From contig NZ_JAGYVZ010000014.1 in NCBI RefSeq assembly GCF_018380615.1, positions 62,001 to 126,000 of the forward strand: 64,000 nucleotides of DNA, written 5' to 3'. The translations under genes were made by a program, and so were the position numbers. This DNA comes from Flavobacterium psychroterrae. Lineage in GTDB: Bacteria; Bacteroidota; Bacteroidia; Flavobacteriales; Flavobacteriaceae. The notes under the pieces were generated by a model that did not search any database, was not told the DNA's origin, and worked only from the letters and a program-made list of their open reading frames with translations. Positions 53,613 to 63,900 of the stretch are shown one piece after another (within the stretch, counting starts at the first letter, position 1; every line of letters starts with the position of its first letter).

Positions 53613-54726
53613 TTTAAAAGAAATAGCAAAATTATTTTTGAAAATTGGTATTATTGGTTTTGGTGGTCCTGCAGTACACATTGCAATGATGCAAGATGAA
53701 GTAGTAGTCAAAAAAAAGTGGCTTACTGAGCAACATTTTCTTGACTTAATTGGGGCTACAAACTTAATACCTGGTCCCAATAGTACCGAAATGGCTATTC
53801 ACATTGGACACGAAAAAGCAGGTTGGAAAGGATTGATTGTTGCAGGATTTTGTTTTATTTTCCCTGCTGTAATCATTACATTGTTTTTTGCTTGGCTGTA
53901 TAAAGAATATGGTGAAATTCCAGAAATAAAACCTTTTTTATACGGTATAAAACCTGCTATTATTGCCATTGTACTTTCAGCAATTTTTCCTTTGGCAAAA
54001 AAATCCTTAAAAACAATTCAACTAGGAATTATTGGAGCTATTGTTTTGCTGCTTTCACTAATAAATTACAATGAAATAATTTTAATGTTTGGTGCAGGAA
54101 TAATTGCAGTATTCCTATATTATTTAAAACAAAATACGAATAAAAACATAAATGCTTTTATTCCGCTAACACTTTTTCAAGTTTCAAATAATAATTTAAT
54201 TTCAGCAACAAACTTAAATTTATTCTTGATTTTCTTAAAAATTGGCGCAATTTTATATGGAAGTGGATATGTGCTTTTCGCTTTTCTTGATGCAGAATTA
54301 GTTTCAACAGGACTTTTAACGAGAACACAATTAATAGATGCAATTGCAGTCGGACAATTTACACCCGGACCCGTTTTTTCATCTGTAACTTTTATCGGTT
54401 ATCAAATTAATGGATTTTCAGGAGCAATAATTTCAACTATTGCCATTTTTCTACCCTCTTTTGTTTTTGTTGCACTTTTAAATCCGTTAGTAAAAAAAAT
54501 GCGGAGTTCGACATTATTTTCCATCTTTTTAGACGCTGTAAATGTTGCGTCAATAGCAATTATATTTTCTATTTGTTTAGAAATGGGAAAGGAAACTATT
54601 ATAGATTGGCGAACTATTATAATTGCTTTATTAAGTATTATTATAACTTTTAATTACAAGAAAATCAATAGTGCGTTTATAGTTCTAGGCGGTTCATTAA
54701 CAGGGTATCTTTTGACTTTAATTTAG
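53596..54726 (+). CDS. chrA: Chromate transporter ChrA
   Basis: 376 residues, the fused two-domain (bidomain) CHR family form with ~10 helices. First half: LKIGIIGFGGPAVHIAMM and LIPGPNSTEMAIHIG. Second half: LKIGAILYGSGYVLFAFLDAEL and VGQFTPGPVFSSVTFIGYQ. ChrA exports chromate (an oxyanion), though some members have other roles. It ends the plus-strand set fur-doxX-chrA. Confidence 0.9.
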   Translation: MEEKNNLKEIAKLFLKIGIIGFGGPAVHIAMMQDEVVVKKKWLTEQHFLDLIGATNLIPGPNSTEMAIHIGHEKAGWKGLIVAGFCFIFPAVIITLFFAWLYKEYGEIPEIKPFLYGIKPAIIAIVLSAIFPLAKKSLKTIQLGIIGAIVLLLSLINYNEIILMFGAGIIAVFLYYLKQNTNKNINAFIPLTLFQVSNNNLISATNLNLFLIFLKIGAILYGSGYVLFAFLDAELVSTGLLTRTQLIDAIAVGQFTPGPVFSSVTFIGYQINGFSGAIISTIAIFLPSFVFVALLNPLVKKMRSSTLFSIFLDAVNVASIAIIFSICLEMGKETIIDWRTIIIALLSIIITFNYKKINSAFIVLGGSLTGYLLTLI

Positions 54727-54793
54727 ATTTAAAAAGTTCAAAATTGATTGAAATAGTAAATTAAAATTCATCAATAACAATAAAAAAAATTCT

Positions 54794-54978
54794 AAACGCT
54801 AATTAGCCTTGCAAAATAAAAATTCTCCTTTTTGTTTTAAGTATATCCCATAAGTATGCTCATCTTTTGGAATATTGAAGATCAAGCTCCATTTGATCTT
54901 TTTTGCATAGATTCTGCAACCCAAAGCTAAATATCCAAAGTTATTTTTAAATCTTCTTGGTGCTCTAAATATCCTTTC
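54794..54978 (-). pseudogene. Decayed coding remnant
   Basis: A minus-strand frame without a start reads FRAPRRFKNNFGYLALGCRI and then IPKDEHTYGIYLKQKGEFLF and ends at a TAG inside the 15-bp inverted repeat. It has protein-like composition, but I do not recognise the family. It is part of the gene-poor 1-kb right end of the island (54727-55739). Confidence 0.35.
54798..54812. repeat. Right copy of a 15-bp inverted repeat
   Basis: GCTAATTAGCCTTGC, the exact reverse complement of 52461-52475. Confidence 0.65.
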
Positions 54979-55066
54979 AAAATGTGAACAGCAAAACTAA
55001 ATTTATTATGGTGCGTTTGATGTAAGACAATCGTTGCAGTTTCTATTTAAAAAAAAGAGCCCATTT

Positions 55067-55250
55067 GAAAATATGCTAGTTGACATCGCAATGATAATTA
55101 TGATCATATTCATAATCACATACATTTTAGTTGTAAAAATACCTTTCGGTAACTTGCTTGGATTCTGTACAAACCTGTTATAAAATCCCAGATAATTATC
55201 TGGTTAAGTAGTTGAATTTTAATCTATCAAGCCTGTGTCCGAATTGTAGT
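55067..55250 (+). pseudogene. Decayed duplicate of the 3' half of the second fur gene
   Basis: Aligns by eye with 52790-52978 across its length: ATTCATAATCACATACATTT and CTTTCGGTAACTTGCTTGGA are nearly unchanged, and TATAAAATCCCAGATAATTA is close to the intact copy. The first Cys codon of the His-rich region is TGA, one base is lost near the CxxC, and no start region survives. Confidence 0.8.
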
Positions 55251-55476
55251 TGAAATAATTAATAAAGCACTAAAGAGTAACTATTTTTAATATTGATTAA
55301 AAAATAGTTACTCTAATTTTTCGACTTATTTACATCACTACAAATCCAAAATATGTGACAAATGTAATTCAATGATTAACAAAAACAGGATAGAAGATAA
55401 AACCTTTCGCCTATTTATTGTATTTTTGTGTTTTAGTTACAAGAAATAGTGGAGTAAAATGATGCAAAGAGAATCA

Positions 55477-55491
55477 TTACTAAATCGTTAC
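55477..55491. repeat. Putative attR of the island (15-bp direct repeat)
   Basis: TTACTAAATCGTTAC, identical to 20460-20474 and in the same orientation. Backbone sequence leading to the hydroxylase gene follows. Confidence 0.75.
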
Positions 55492-55739
55492 CTTCTAAGA
55501 TAGACTAACTCGTAAACTACTATTTATAAACTACTTTAGTCATAATTTATTTTTTTTCTTTAAAAACAAAAAGATATAGCGAACAGCAGGAAATAGCTCC
55601 TAAAAACCCGCATCAGCTGTCAAATGAACTTCATGAAAAACGCAATAAAAGTGGCTTTTGAAGAAAAAAAATGCAGTAAACAGCAATAAATAGTGGTGTA
55701 AATTCGTAATTTTACATTCTAATCTACAACGTTTTCGAA

Positions 55740-57497
55740 ATGAATGCAAGTATTGAAACAAACCCGTTATTAGAGCGATTGCCTAAACATTTAAAGCAAT
55801 TTATTAAACCTCAGGATTATAGCGATTACACACCTATAAACCAAGCGGTTTGGCGTTATGTAATGCGTAAAAATGTAGATTATTTATCAAAAGTCGCTCA
55901 TAGTTCGTATTTAGACGGTTTGCGCAAAACAGGAATCGAAATTGATTCTATCCCAAGTATGTACGGCATGAATAGAATCCTGACCGAAATTGGCTGGGCT
56001 GCGGTTGCAGTTGACGGATTTATTCCGCCAAATGCTTTTATGGAATTTCAGGCGTACAATGTATTGGTTATTGCGTCAGATATTCGTCAGTTAGAACATA
56101 TTGAATATACGCCTGCGCCGGATATTATTCACGAAGGCGCCGGACACGCTCCTATTATTGCGAATCCTGAATATGCTGAATATTTACGCCGATTTGGTGA
56201 AATAGGATGCAAAGCGATTTCATCACACAAAGATTATCAAATGTATGAAGCGATTCGGTTGCTTTCGATCTTGAAAGAAGCAGAAGATACGCCACAGGAA
56301 AAAATTGACGAAGCTGAAAAAGCTGTTGCCGATTTACAAAACAATATGGGCGAATTGTCTGAAATGGCTCAAATTCGAAACCTGCATTGGTGGACGGTTG
56401 AATATGGCTTGATTGGAACTGTTGAAAACCCTAAAATATATGGCGCAGGATTACTTTCTTCTATTGGTGAAAGTGCCTGGTGCATGACGGATAACGTAAA
56501 GAAAATTCCTTATGATATCTCGGCTGCGAATCAAAATTTTGATATTACGCAATTGCAACCTCAACTTTATGTGACACCAAATTTCTCTTTTTTGAGTTTG
56601 ATCTTAGAAGAATTTGCTAATAAAATGGCTTTAAGAACTGGAGGACTTTCGGGGATTCAAAAGCTGATTCATTCGAATGCTTTAGGAACAATTGAATTGA
56701 GTACTGGTTTACAAATTTCGGGCGTTTTCACGAATGTAATTCAAGATGAAGGAAAACCGGTTTACATTCAGACGACAGGAAAAACGGCTTTATCCTACCG
56801 CGAAAAAGAGTTAGTTGGACACGGAACTTTAACGCATCCGGAAGGATTTGGAAGTCCGATTGGGAAACTGAAAGGATTTAATTTAGCGATCGAAGATATG
56901 AGTCCAAAGGATTTACAGGCTTATAGCATTGTTGAAAATGAAACTGTAAAACTGGAATTTGAAGGCAATATTATTGTTGAAGGCGAAATCATTACGGGTT
57001 CCAGAAACTTACATGGAGAAATTATCCTGATTAGTTTTAAAAATTGTACTGTAACTCATGGCGAAACGATTTTGTTTCAGCCTGAATGGGGAAATTACGA
57101 TATGGCAATTGGTAAAAAAGTAGTTTCGGCTTTTTCCGGTCCAGCCGATGTGAATAGTTTTGACTTGATTAATTCTGTTCCTACAACTACTACAATAAAA
57201 GCAAAACATACAGATGAACGTGATGATTTAGAAGTGCTATATCAAACGGTTCGATTGATTCGAGAGAATAAAGATTCTAAATCTGAGTTGAAGTCTGTGT
57301 TTGAAAAACTAAAAGAAAATCATGGCAATGATTGGTTACTTTCGGTTGAAATTGCAGAACTTTTGAAGGATTCAAATGAAGAACAGCTTTTACAGGAAGT
57401 GTTGATTTATCTTGAACAATTGAAAATTAAACGTGCTGAGGTGGCGCATTTGATTGCTGGTGGTTTGGATTTGATATTTAATAAGGAAACTGTTTAA
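55740..57497 (+). CDS. Aromatic amino acid (phenylalanine) hydroxylase
   Basis: 585 residues, longer than the ~290-residue proteobacterial enzyme; the long form is usual in Bacteroidota. Catalytic Fe(II) site HEGAGHAPII (two His) plus a downstream Glu in the YGLIGTVENPKIYGAGLLSS region, and PDIIHEGAGH. It hydroxylates phenylalanine (to tyrosine) with tetrahydropterin. The C-terminal ~230 residues, with NLHGEIILISFKNCTVTHGE, form an extra domain of unknown role. First backbone gene after the island. Confidence 0.9.
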   Translation: MNASIETNPLLERLPKHLKQFIKPQDYSDYTPINQAVWRYVMRKNVDYLSKVAHSSYLDGLRKTGIEIDSIPSMYGMNRILTEIGWAAVAVDGFIPPNAFMEFQAYNVLVIASDIRQLEHIEYTPAPDIIHEGAGHAPIIANPEYAEYLRRFGEIGCKAISSHKDYQMYEAIRLLSILKEAEDTPQEKIDEAEKAVADLQNNMGELSEMAQIRNLHWWTVEYGLIGTVENPKIYGAGLLSSIGESAWCMTDNVKKIPYDISAANQNFDITQLQPQLYVTPNFSFLSLILEEFANKMALRTGGLSGIQKLIHSNALGTIELSTGLQISGVFTNVIQDEGKPVYIQTTGKTALSYREKELVGHGTLTHPEGFGSPIGKLKGFNLAIEDMSPKDLQAYSIVENETVKLEFEGNIIVEGEIITGSRNLHGEIILISFKNCTVTHGETILFQPEWGNYDMAIGKKVVSAFSGPADVNSFDLINSVPTTTTIKAKHTDERDDLEVLYQTVRLIRENKDSKSELKSVFEKLKENHGNDWLLSVEIAELLKDSNEEQLLQEVLIYLEQLKIKRAEVAHLIAGGLDLIFNKETV

Positions 57498-57584
57498 TTT
57501 ATTGCCCACGGGTTTTACTGGTTTAAACTGATTTCCACAGGTTTAATTTCTCGCAAAGGCGCGAAGCTACAAAGTTTTTCTACA

Positions 57585-57692
57585 ATCTTGTCATTTCGAC
57601 GAAAGAGAAATCACATACAGTATTCGCCAAAGATTGTCGACATTCTTTGTGAAGTTTCATGTGTGATTTCTCCTGCGTCGAAATGACAAGAT
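57585..57692. repeat. MITE-like long inverted repeat
   Basis: Arms ATCTTGTCATTTCGACG..GAGAAATCACAT (57585-57615) and ATGTGTGATTTCTC..CGTCGAAATGACAAGAT (57659-57692) are near-perfect inverted copies around a ~40-base loop. It lies in the gap between convergent genes. This type is dispersed in Bacteroidota genomes. Confidence 0.8.
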
Positions 57693-57728
57693 TACGGCAA
57701 AACCTCTGAACCTTTGAACCTTCCTCCT

Positions 57729-58358
57729 CTACAACTTCAAATCCTCATTAAAATCCTTATCAGATTCTATTGTTTTTCCTTCGTATTGTAACTTCCAGCC
57801 CATTGAATTTGTCAAAATAAGGATTTTAGATAATTCACTTATTAATCTGTTTTGGGCGTTTGTTTTTAGGGTAGATTTTTCAATTTTCTTGGCAAGATTA
57901 GCTTTTACCGATTTGTTGATTTTATTGTAATCATCTCCCGTAAACGGATTCAGTTTGCTTTGTTCTACATCATAAAACTGAATATCCGGATTGATTGTAA
58001 TTTCTTCTTTTGGGATATTTAAAATGGTGATGGTTTTGTTTTTTTCGTCGATATCGTATTTCATTTTATGCAAATCGTAGGCTACGGTAACATTTGCATT
58101 GACAACAACAAGTGCTTTCTTTTCGAAAGAAACCATGTCCATTAAATATTTCTGCTGATTTTTATAGGTAATGACTTCTGAAAAATGTCCTTCGGTGACA
58201 ACCAATTTTCCAACGTTTAGAATTTGCTGCTGAATTAAATTGGTGTTATAATCAATTGTAGAATCGTCTTCTTTTTTGAACTCGCAATATTTGAAAGCCA
58301 AAACGATCACAAGTACAATTGCGGCTAAAACTATTATTCTCTTTACTAAATTTTGCAT
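57729..58358 (-). CDS. DUF4230 protein
   Basis: 209 residues. One N-terminal helix (RIIVLAAIVLVIVLAFKYC), then NVGKLVVTEGHFSEVITYKN, VSFEKKALVVVNANVTVAYDL, and KTITILNIPKEEITINPDIQFYD, the DUF4230 pattern. Membrane-anchored with a periplasmic or cytoplasmic beta-rich domain; function unknown. Convergent with the hydroxylase gene. Confidence 0.88.
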   Translation of the reverse strand: MQNLVKRIIVLAAIVLVIVLAFKYCEFKKEDDSTIDYNTNLIQQQILNVGKLVVTEGHFSEVITYKNQQKYLMDMVSFEKKALVVVNANVTVAYDLHKMKYDIDEKNKTITILNIPKEEITINPDIQFYDVEQSKLNPFTGDDYNKINKSVKANLAKKIEKSTLKTNAQNRLISELSKILILTNSMGWKLQYEGKTIESDKDFNEDLKL

Positions 58359-58405
58359 TCTATTATTTTATTAGACCAATTTACAAAATGAGAATTAAAG
58401 TCTGA

Positions 58406-58586
58406 CACGAATTGCACTAATTTTCACTAATTCATAGTTTGTCTATATTAATCAATTCAAAAAATAAATTTTTCAAGTTTGCCACGAATTGCACAAATTT
58501 CACTAATTATTATGTGCGTATATTAATTAAAATTAGTATAATTGAATAGCTAATATTACTTCGTGCTAATTCGTGAAATTCGTGGC
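58406..58586. repeat. CACGAATT intergenic repeat, two direct units plus an inverted end
   Basis: CACGAATTGCACTAATTTTC (58406) and CACGAATTGCACAAATTTCA (58483) each run ~46 bp to TATATTAAT. An inverted copy GTGAAATTCGTGGCA closes the block at ~58572-58586. Same family as at 15789-15872. Confidence 0.75.
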
Positions 58587-58596
58587 AAAAAAACAA

Positions 58597-60924
58597 CTAG
58601 AATGGATAGCCAATCGCAATATTTAGAATCAGGTTATCTTTTCGCCAAGGTCCGCTTCCGAAATCAATATCTTTAAGTACCCATCTTTCTCCTTGTGGTA
58701 AATATGGTTTTCTTAAAGGGAACGCTAAATCTGTTCTTAGAATCAGGAATGATAAATCAAAACGTAATCCGGCTCCGGCTCCTACTGCGATATCTTTCAT
58801 GAAATCTTTAGTAATTTGTCCGCCTGGTTTATTGGGATCGGCGTTTAAAAGCCAAACATTTCCTGCATCAACAAATAATGCTCCGCGAACAATACTAAAA
58901 AGTTTTGCCCTGTATTCTGTACTAAATTCTAATTTTAAATCTCCTGATTGATCCGGTAAATAATTGTTTGTTGTTTCTGTATTTAAATAACTTCCGGGTC
59001 CAAGTGATCTCGCTCTAAAAGCACGAATACTATTGGTTCCTCCCACAACAAATTGTTTTGATGTTGGCAACGCACCTGAGTTTCCGTACGGAAGTCCGGC
59101 ACCAACAATAATTCTGCTTGCCCATTCACTTTCTTTGCTCAATTTTAAATAATGCCTAAAATCTGCTTTTAACTTTACAAATTGACTAAACGGAACATCA
59201 AATATTTTTATCGTGTCGTTCTTTTTGACATTTGCGCCTGTAACCAAACCTGTTACGTTTCCGGCTAAATCTAATTCTCCATTAAAATAGAAGGTATTTT
59301 TTTTACGCTTTTGCATTGTATTGGTGTACGTAAACGAATATGTTGGACCAAAAATCAATTGCTTTTCTATCACTTTTTTTAATGATTCATCCGCTTCTGC
59401 ATCTGCCAGATATTCTGGTGTAACGTGATTAGGGCTCACATAAGTAACGTCAAATACATTTAATTGATGCTCTTTACGAATGTTTTCTTTCCACAAGTAT
59501 CCAAAAGATCCCTTAAAAGAATTCAATGCATATAATTGTGTTCTGTTTTGATATTCGTATCGCAATGTTGCTTTAGTTCTCGGAATAAATTCACTGGAAC
59601 CAGCAACTTTAAAAAATGGTATAATAAATCTTGGCCACGTCAAACTGGTTTCTGTTCCCAGTTTATAAATGTTCTTACCATTATTGGTTCCCGAAAGCTG
59701 GAAATCGGCACCGCCAAAAACAGAAACGGTAAGCAATTCTGCACCGCGAAATAAGTTCCTGTTGTTCCAGTTTACATTTACTTCTGTACCGGTATAACTC
59801 GCCGAATTTGTTTTCCCTAAAACCTCAACTCTGATAAATTTCTTCGGCAAAAGCGTTAAATAATAATAGGAATCTAAACTGTTTGGAATACTGTCTGAAG
59901 GTTTAAATTCATTTTTTACAAAGCTAAAAGTTCCCAGATTTACGAAACGGTTTAATGTCAGATTATGATCTTTACGGCTGTATAAATCGCCTTTTTTGAA
60001 ATATATTGTTCTGTCAAAAACTCTTGGTTTAAACGTATTTGCAGTATCTATAATCGTGAAATCATTGTATTGTACAATATCTTTCCTGGTATATTTAACG
60101 CTGTCTTTTGAAACTGTAAAATTTGGATAAACAATAATTTTATTGATTTTGTATGATGTAAGTGCTTTTGGCGGCGTATCTGGTTTTATTACCAGTCTTA
60201 TTTTTACTTCATGATCGCCTTTACTGCTATCAACCTGCGCTAAAATATTATCCGGATTAAAGTAAAAATAACCACGTTCTTTAAGTCTGGCATCTATTCT
60301 TTCTCTTTCTGCTTTTATAATATCTAAGTCATACGGTTTGCCTACTTTCAATAAACTTCTTCGGCTTGAGCGTGCAATTATTTTTGACATTTTTAAGGAA
60401 TCATCCGGAAAAGTGACACTTGTAATAATATATTGCTTTTTAGGAATCAGCGTATATTCTGCGGTAACTCTTTTATTTCTAACGGTTGAATCTGCACTTA
60501 CACGGGTTTTAAAATAACCGCGGTTTTCTGTGAAATTTCTTAAAACCGAAGCGTTATAATCTAAATCGACTTTGCTGAAAAGTACTGGTTCTTCACCAAC
60601 TTTAGTGCGGAGCCAATATCGAATCCCTTTTTGCTTTTTAGGTTCTCCTGCAAGATTATAAATCCACAATTTAGGACGTAATCCTAATATTTGTTTGTTG
60701 GGTTTAGGACGCAATAAACCTTCCAGTTCCTTCTCCAGTTCTTTTCTGTCTTTCTTTTTAATAATAGAATCTTTTACTGTCACAGAACCGCCTGTGTACA
60801 ATAAATCTCCTTCTGGTAAATATTTTGTATTGCTGCATCCAAAAACAAAAAATAAGGACAGCATCACAAAATATCTGACATATATGGTTTTGATATTGCT
60901 ATGTTTTTTGCTCATTTCCTTCAA
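58597..60924 (-). CDS. tamL: TamL, BamA/TamA-like outer-membrane lipoprotein
   Basis: 775 residues. Lipoprotein signal (VMLSLFFVFGCSNTKYLP, Cys ~30), POTRA domains (~100-350: FTENRGYFKTRVSADSTV, RGYFYFNPDNILAQVDS), and a 16-strand Omp85 barrel with the RGALFVDAGNVW and VGAGAGLRFDLSFLILRTDLAFPLRKP region. The lipidated TamA-like protein is the Bacteroidota form (TamL) that works with TamB in outer-membrane assembly. Overlaps the end of tamB by 26 bp; the start may instead be the Met at 60915. Confidence 0.92.
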   Translation of the reverse strand: MKEMSKKHSNIKTIYVRYFVMLSLFFVFGCSNTKYLPEGDLLYTGGSVTVKDSIIKKKDRKELEKELEGLLRPKPNKQILGLRPKLWIYNLAGEPKKQKGIRYWLRTKVGEEPVLFSKVDLDYNASVLRNFTENRGYFKTRVSADSTVRNKRVTAEYTLIPKKQYIITSVTFPDDSLKMSKIIARSSRRSLLKVGKPYDLDIIKAERERIDARLKERGYFYFNPDNILAQVDSSKGDHEVKIRLVIKPDTPPKALTSYKINKIIVYPNFTVSKDSVKYTRKDIVQYNDFTIIDTANTFKPRVFDRTIYFKKGDLYSRKDHNLTLNRFVNLGTFSFVKNEFKPSDSIPNSLDSYYYLTLLPKKFIRVEVLGKTNSASYTGTEVNVNWNNRNLFRGAELLTVSVFGGADFQLSGTNNGKNIYKLGTETSLTWPRFIIPFFKVAGSSEFIPRTKATLRYEYQNRTQLYALNSFKGSFGYLWKENIRKEHQLNVFDVTYVSPNHVTPEYLADAEADESLKKVIEKQLIFGPTYSFTYTNTMQKRKKNTFYFNGELDLAGNVTGLVTGANVKKNDTIKIFDVPFSQFVKLKADFRHYLKLSKESEWASRIIVGAGLPYGNSGALPTSKQFVVGGTNSIRAFRARSLGPGSYLNTETTNNYLPDQSGDLKLEFSTEYRAKLFSIVRGALFVDAGNVWLLNADPNKPGGQITKDFMKDIAVGAGAGLRFDLSFLILRTDLAFPLRKPYLPQGERWVLKDIDFGSGPWRKDNLILNIAIGYPF

Positions 60925-63900
60925 TTTGATTTTCTTCTTTTTCTTTGTCTTCTTTCTCTTTCTGTTTTCTTTTTTCCTTGCGTAGTTTTTCTTCTTTAAT
61001 CATTTCCTTTTCTGCTGCACTACGATGAAAAAGCTCTCTGAATTTATTGTAACTCATTGTGATAATAAAGGCAACTCCTGTTTCAACAACCTGACCTTCG
61101 ACCGCAACCTGATATTCATTTTTTCGATACGCACGAACCATATAACGTCCGTCTTTTGTCAATTGATAATCCAGTGCAACGTCTCCGGCAATATTGGTGC
61201 TTTCTTCATTGGCGCGTTCCTGACCTTCGACAGCAAAACTGCTTCCCACGGTTACTTTTAATCTGTCGTCTAAAAGTTTTTTAGAAACTCCTACATTCAA
61301 ATCGGTTCTGTTTTCTCTGGTTCCCGTTGTATAATCATCTGTAGATTCAAGGTCAAATTCTAACTGAACTCCGGTAATTAATTCTCCTGCAAGATCATTT
61401 AATTGTTGCGAAAGTATTTTACTCACACTTTGTCTTGCTAATGATTCTGCACTTGTTCCGCCGCTTTCACTCGCAAAAGGATTTTCGCCAATAAATCTAT
61501 TCAATAATAAAAGCGCAAAAACCTGTTTGTTTAATTCTGCCGGTTCTTGTCGTAACTGTTGCAGTTTTGTTTGCGTAAGCGAAACTACATCTGTCGAGAC
61601 ATCATAATTTCCGTCAGGAAGTACAATGTCAAACGTGATTTCCGGTTTCAATAATTCACCGTTCATTTTTAATAATGTCTGGAACGGAATTTTCTGTTTA
61701 TACGTATTTCTAATCGTTGGATTATCAGTTGGCAATTGGTTTCCTAATAAATCAATTGGCGCAGTTTCTACTTTATAAATCGCCGTAATGTTTAAATTTG
61801 CCATTGTAGGCTCGCCATTCCAAATGATAGAACTTCCTTTTTGAATATCAAATTTACGTCGGATCATGTTGAAATTCATTTCATATGCTCCATCAGTAAA
61901 CTCATATTTACCCGTTAAAGTTGTTTTTCCGGATGGATCAATTCCTCCTGTAAGCTGTGCTTCACCTTTTAGATTTAAATAATCTCCATTTCCTTTGTCG
62001 ATTACCAGCGTTAATTCTGCTTCTTTATCAATAGAAATTTCAACGCTTACATCCATTCCAACAAGTTGCGACTGATTCAGTTTGTTTTCCATTGCAATGG
62101 TTTGTTTCAGATACACATTATCTTCGTCAACAAACTCTACAATACCTTCACGATCAGCAATTGAAGGATCTGATTGCGGCAAAACAACGGAGAATTTAGT
62201 GTCTTTATTTATTTTGATATTTCCGCCAATAACAGGATTTTCAAGTGTTCCCTTTATGTTTAATTTAGTGTCTAAAATCAAATCGCCATAAAACAAATCG
62301 TTATCTGCTTCTTTAGAATGTATGGCTCTAAAATCATCTGCAACAACAGTTAGACCAAAATCAAACTTGGTATAATCTGCTGATTTAATTGTTCCGTCGA
62401 TTGTTAACTCGTTATCATTTTCATCATGAAAAGTAAATTTATTAAAAGTAATCAGATCATTTTGAAGCGTGATTTTTTCATTCTGAGTTTTAAAGAATGA
62501 GTTTAATTTCGCTACTCTGAAACCTGTATCCTTAAAATTTAATTCCCCATTTACTTTTGGCGCACTTGCATTTCCTGTAATTTTAAAATTTCCGTCTAAA
62601 GCTCCGGTTCCATCAGTAATATTTCCCATGGTAAAACCCTGAATACTTTTAATATTCAGATTGTTTAAATCTAAATTAAAATCAAGATTACCATCGTCCA
62701 TTCTATAATTACCGGTCAGGTTCATATCATTTCCTTCTCCGGTAAGCGTGACATTTGCAGCTAATAAATTATTGGTTTTATTATCGACTTTTATGGCGAT
62801 ATCACCAACAGGTTCACCTCTAAAAGCAAACTGATCTATTTTTAAATCAGATGTAAAAGTGGGTTTCGTCATTACATTTTCAACAACCGCATTTCCGTTA
62901 ATTAAACCCTGCATCAAAAGTTTATCTTTCTTGACAATGTTCATAATGGTTTCGATTTTGAAGTTTACAAAATCTACTTGCAACGGCGCATTATCCTGCT
63001 CGCCTTGTGACTGAATTTTTAATTCGTTACCGGAATTCGCTAAATAAAATTTATTGATATAAAGTCTTTTTCCTCCAAATTCAATTGTATTTTCAGGATC
63101 AATTGTCCATTTATCATAATTCAGAATAAAGTTTTCTGCATCAATTTTAAAAATGTTTTTTGAATCTTCTGATTTAAATTCTCCGGCAATAAAATACTGT
63201 TGTTTGTCTTTGGTATCTTTTACTTCAAGGGCATAAGTCAAATTATTATTTTCGACTTTTCCTGACAAACTTGTAAACGGAATTTTTAAGGAACCGCTTT
63301 CAATTGTAGCCACAGAAATCATGTATTCTAATGCATTTTCTTTGGCTTCGATATTTATTTTCCCGTCGGCAATTGTGTTTTCAGCATAAACAATTCTTGG
63401 GATTGTACCTTTTATTTCTAATGAATCTGTTACGTTATTGTATTTTCCGGTAATATTTATAGGTTCTAAACCTGTCAATTTCGGAACCAGTTTAAAAAGT
63501 ATCGGGTCATTGTCAATTTTTACCGTAAATGCTAATCTTTGTTCGTCTGCTTCTCCATTTACTTTCGGATTTTTTAAATCAATATATTTCGATAATGATT
63601 TTTCTATTGCCGATGTTAAGGTTGTTAGTTTGTATTTTCCGTCTATTTCTGCTTTTAAAAACTGAGAAGATATTTTGATATTATTTCGGGTATTATCAGC
63701 AAAAGCAATTACACGAACCGAATCTAAAACAATTGGTTCTGCTTCTTGTAAAACCTGAACGTTCGACAGGAAAACTTTTCCATTTAAAAAATCAGGATTA
63801 CTATTGGCAATATCTGCATCGACATTTCCGCGCAGTTTCATTGGTCCGGCGTGAAGATTCAGTTTTTCTAAATCGGCAATATCAAGATTTAATTTTAATT

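Noticed and set aside
54158..54343. Minus-strand ORF inside chrA
   Set aside because: Shadow of the chrA coding frame; no promoter, no family, wrong codon pattern.
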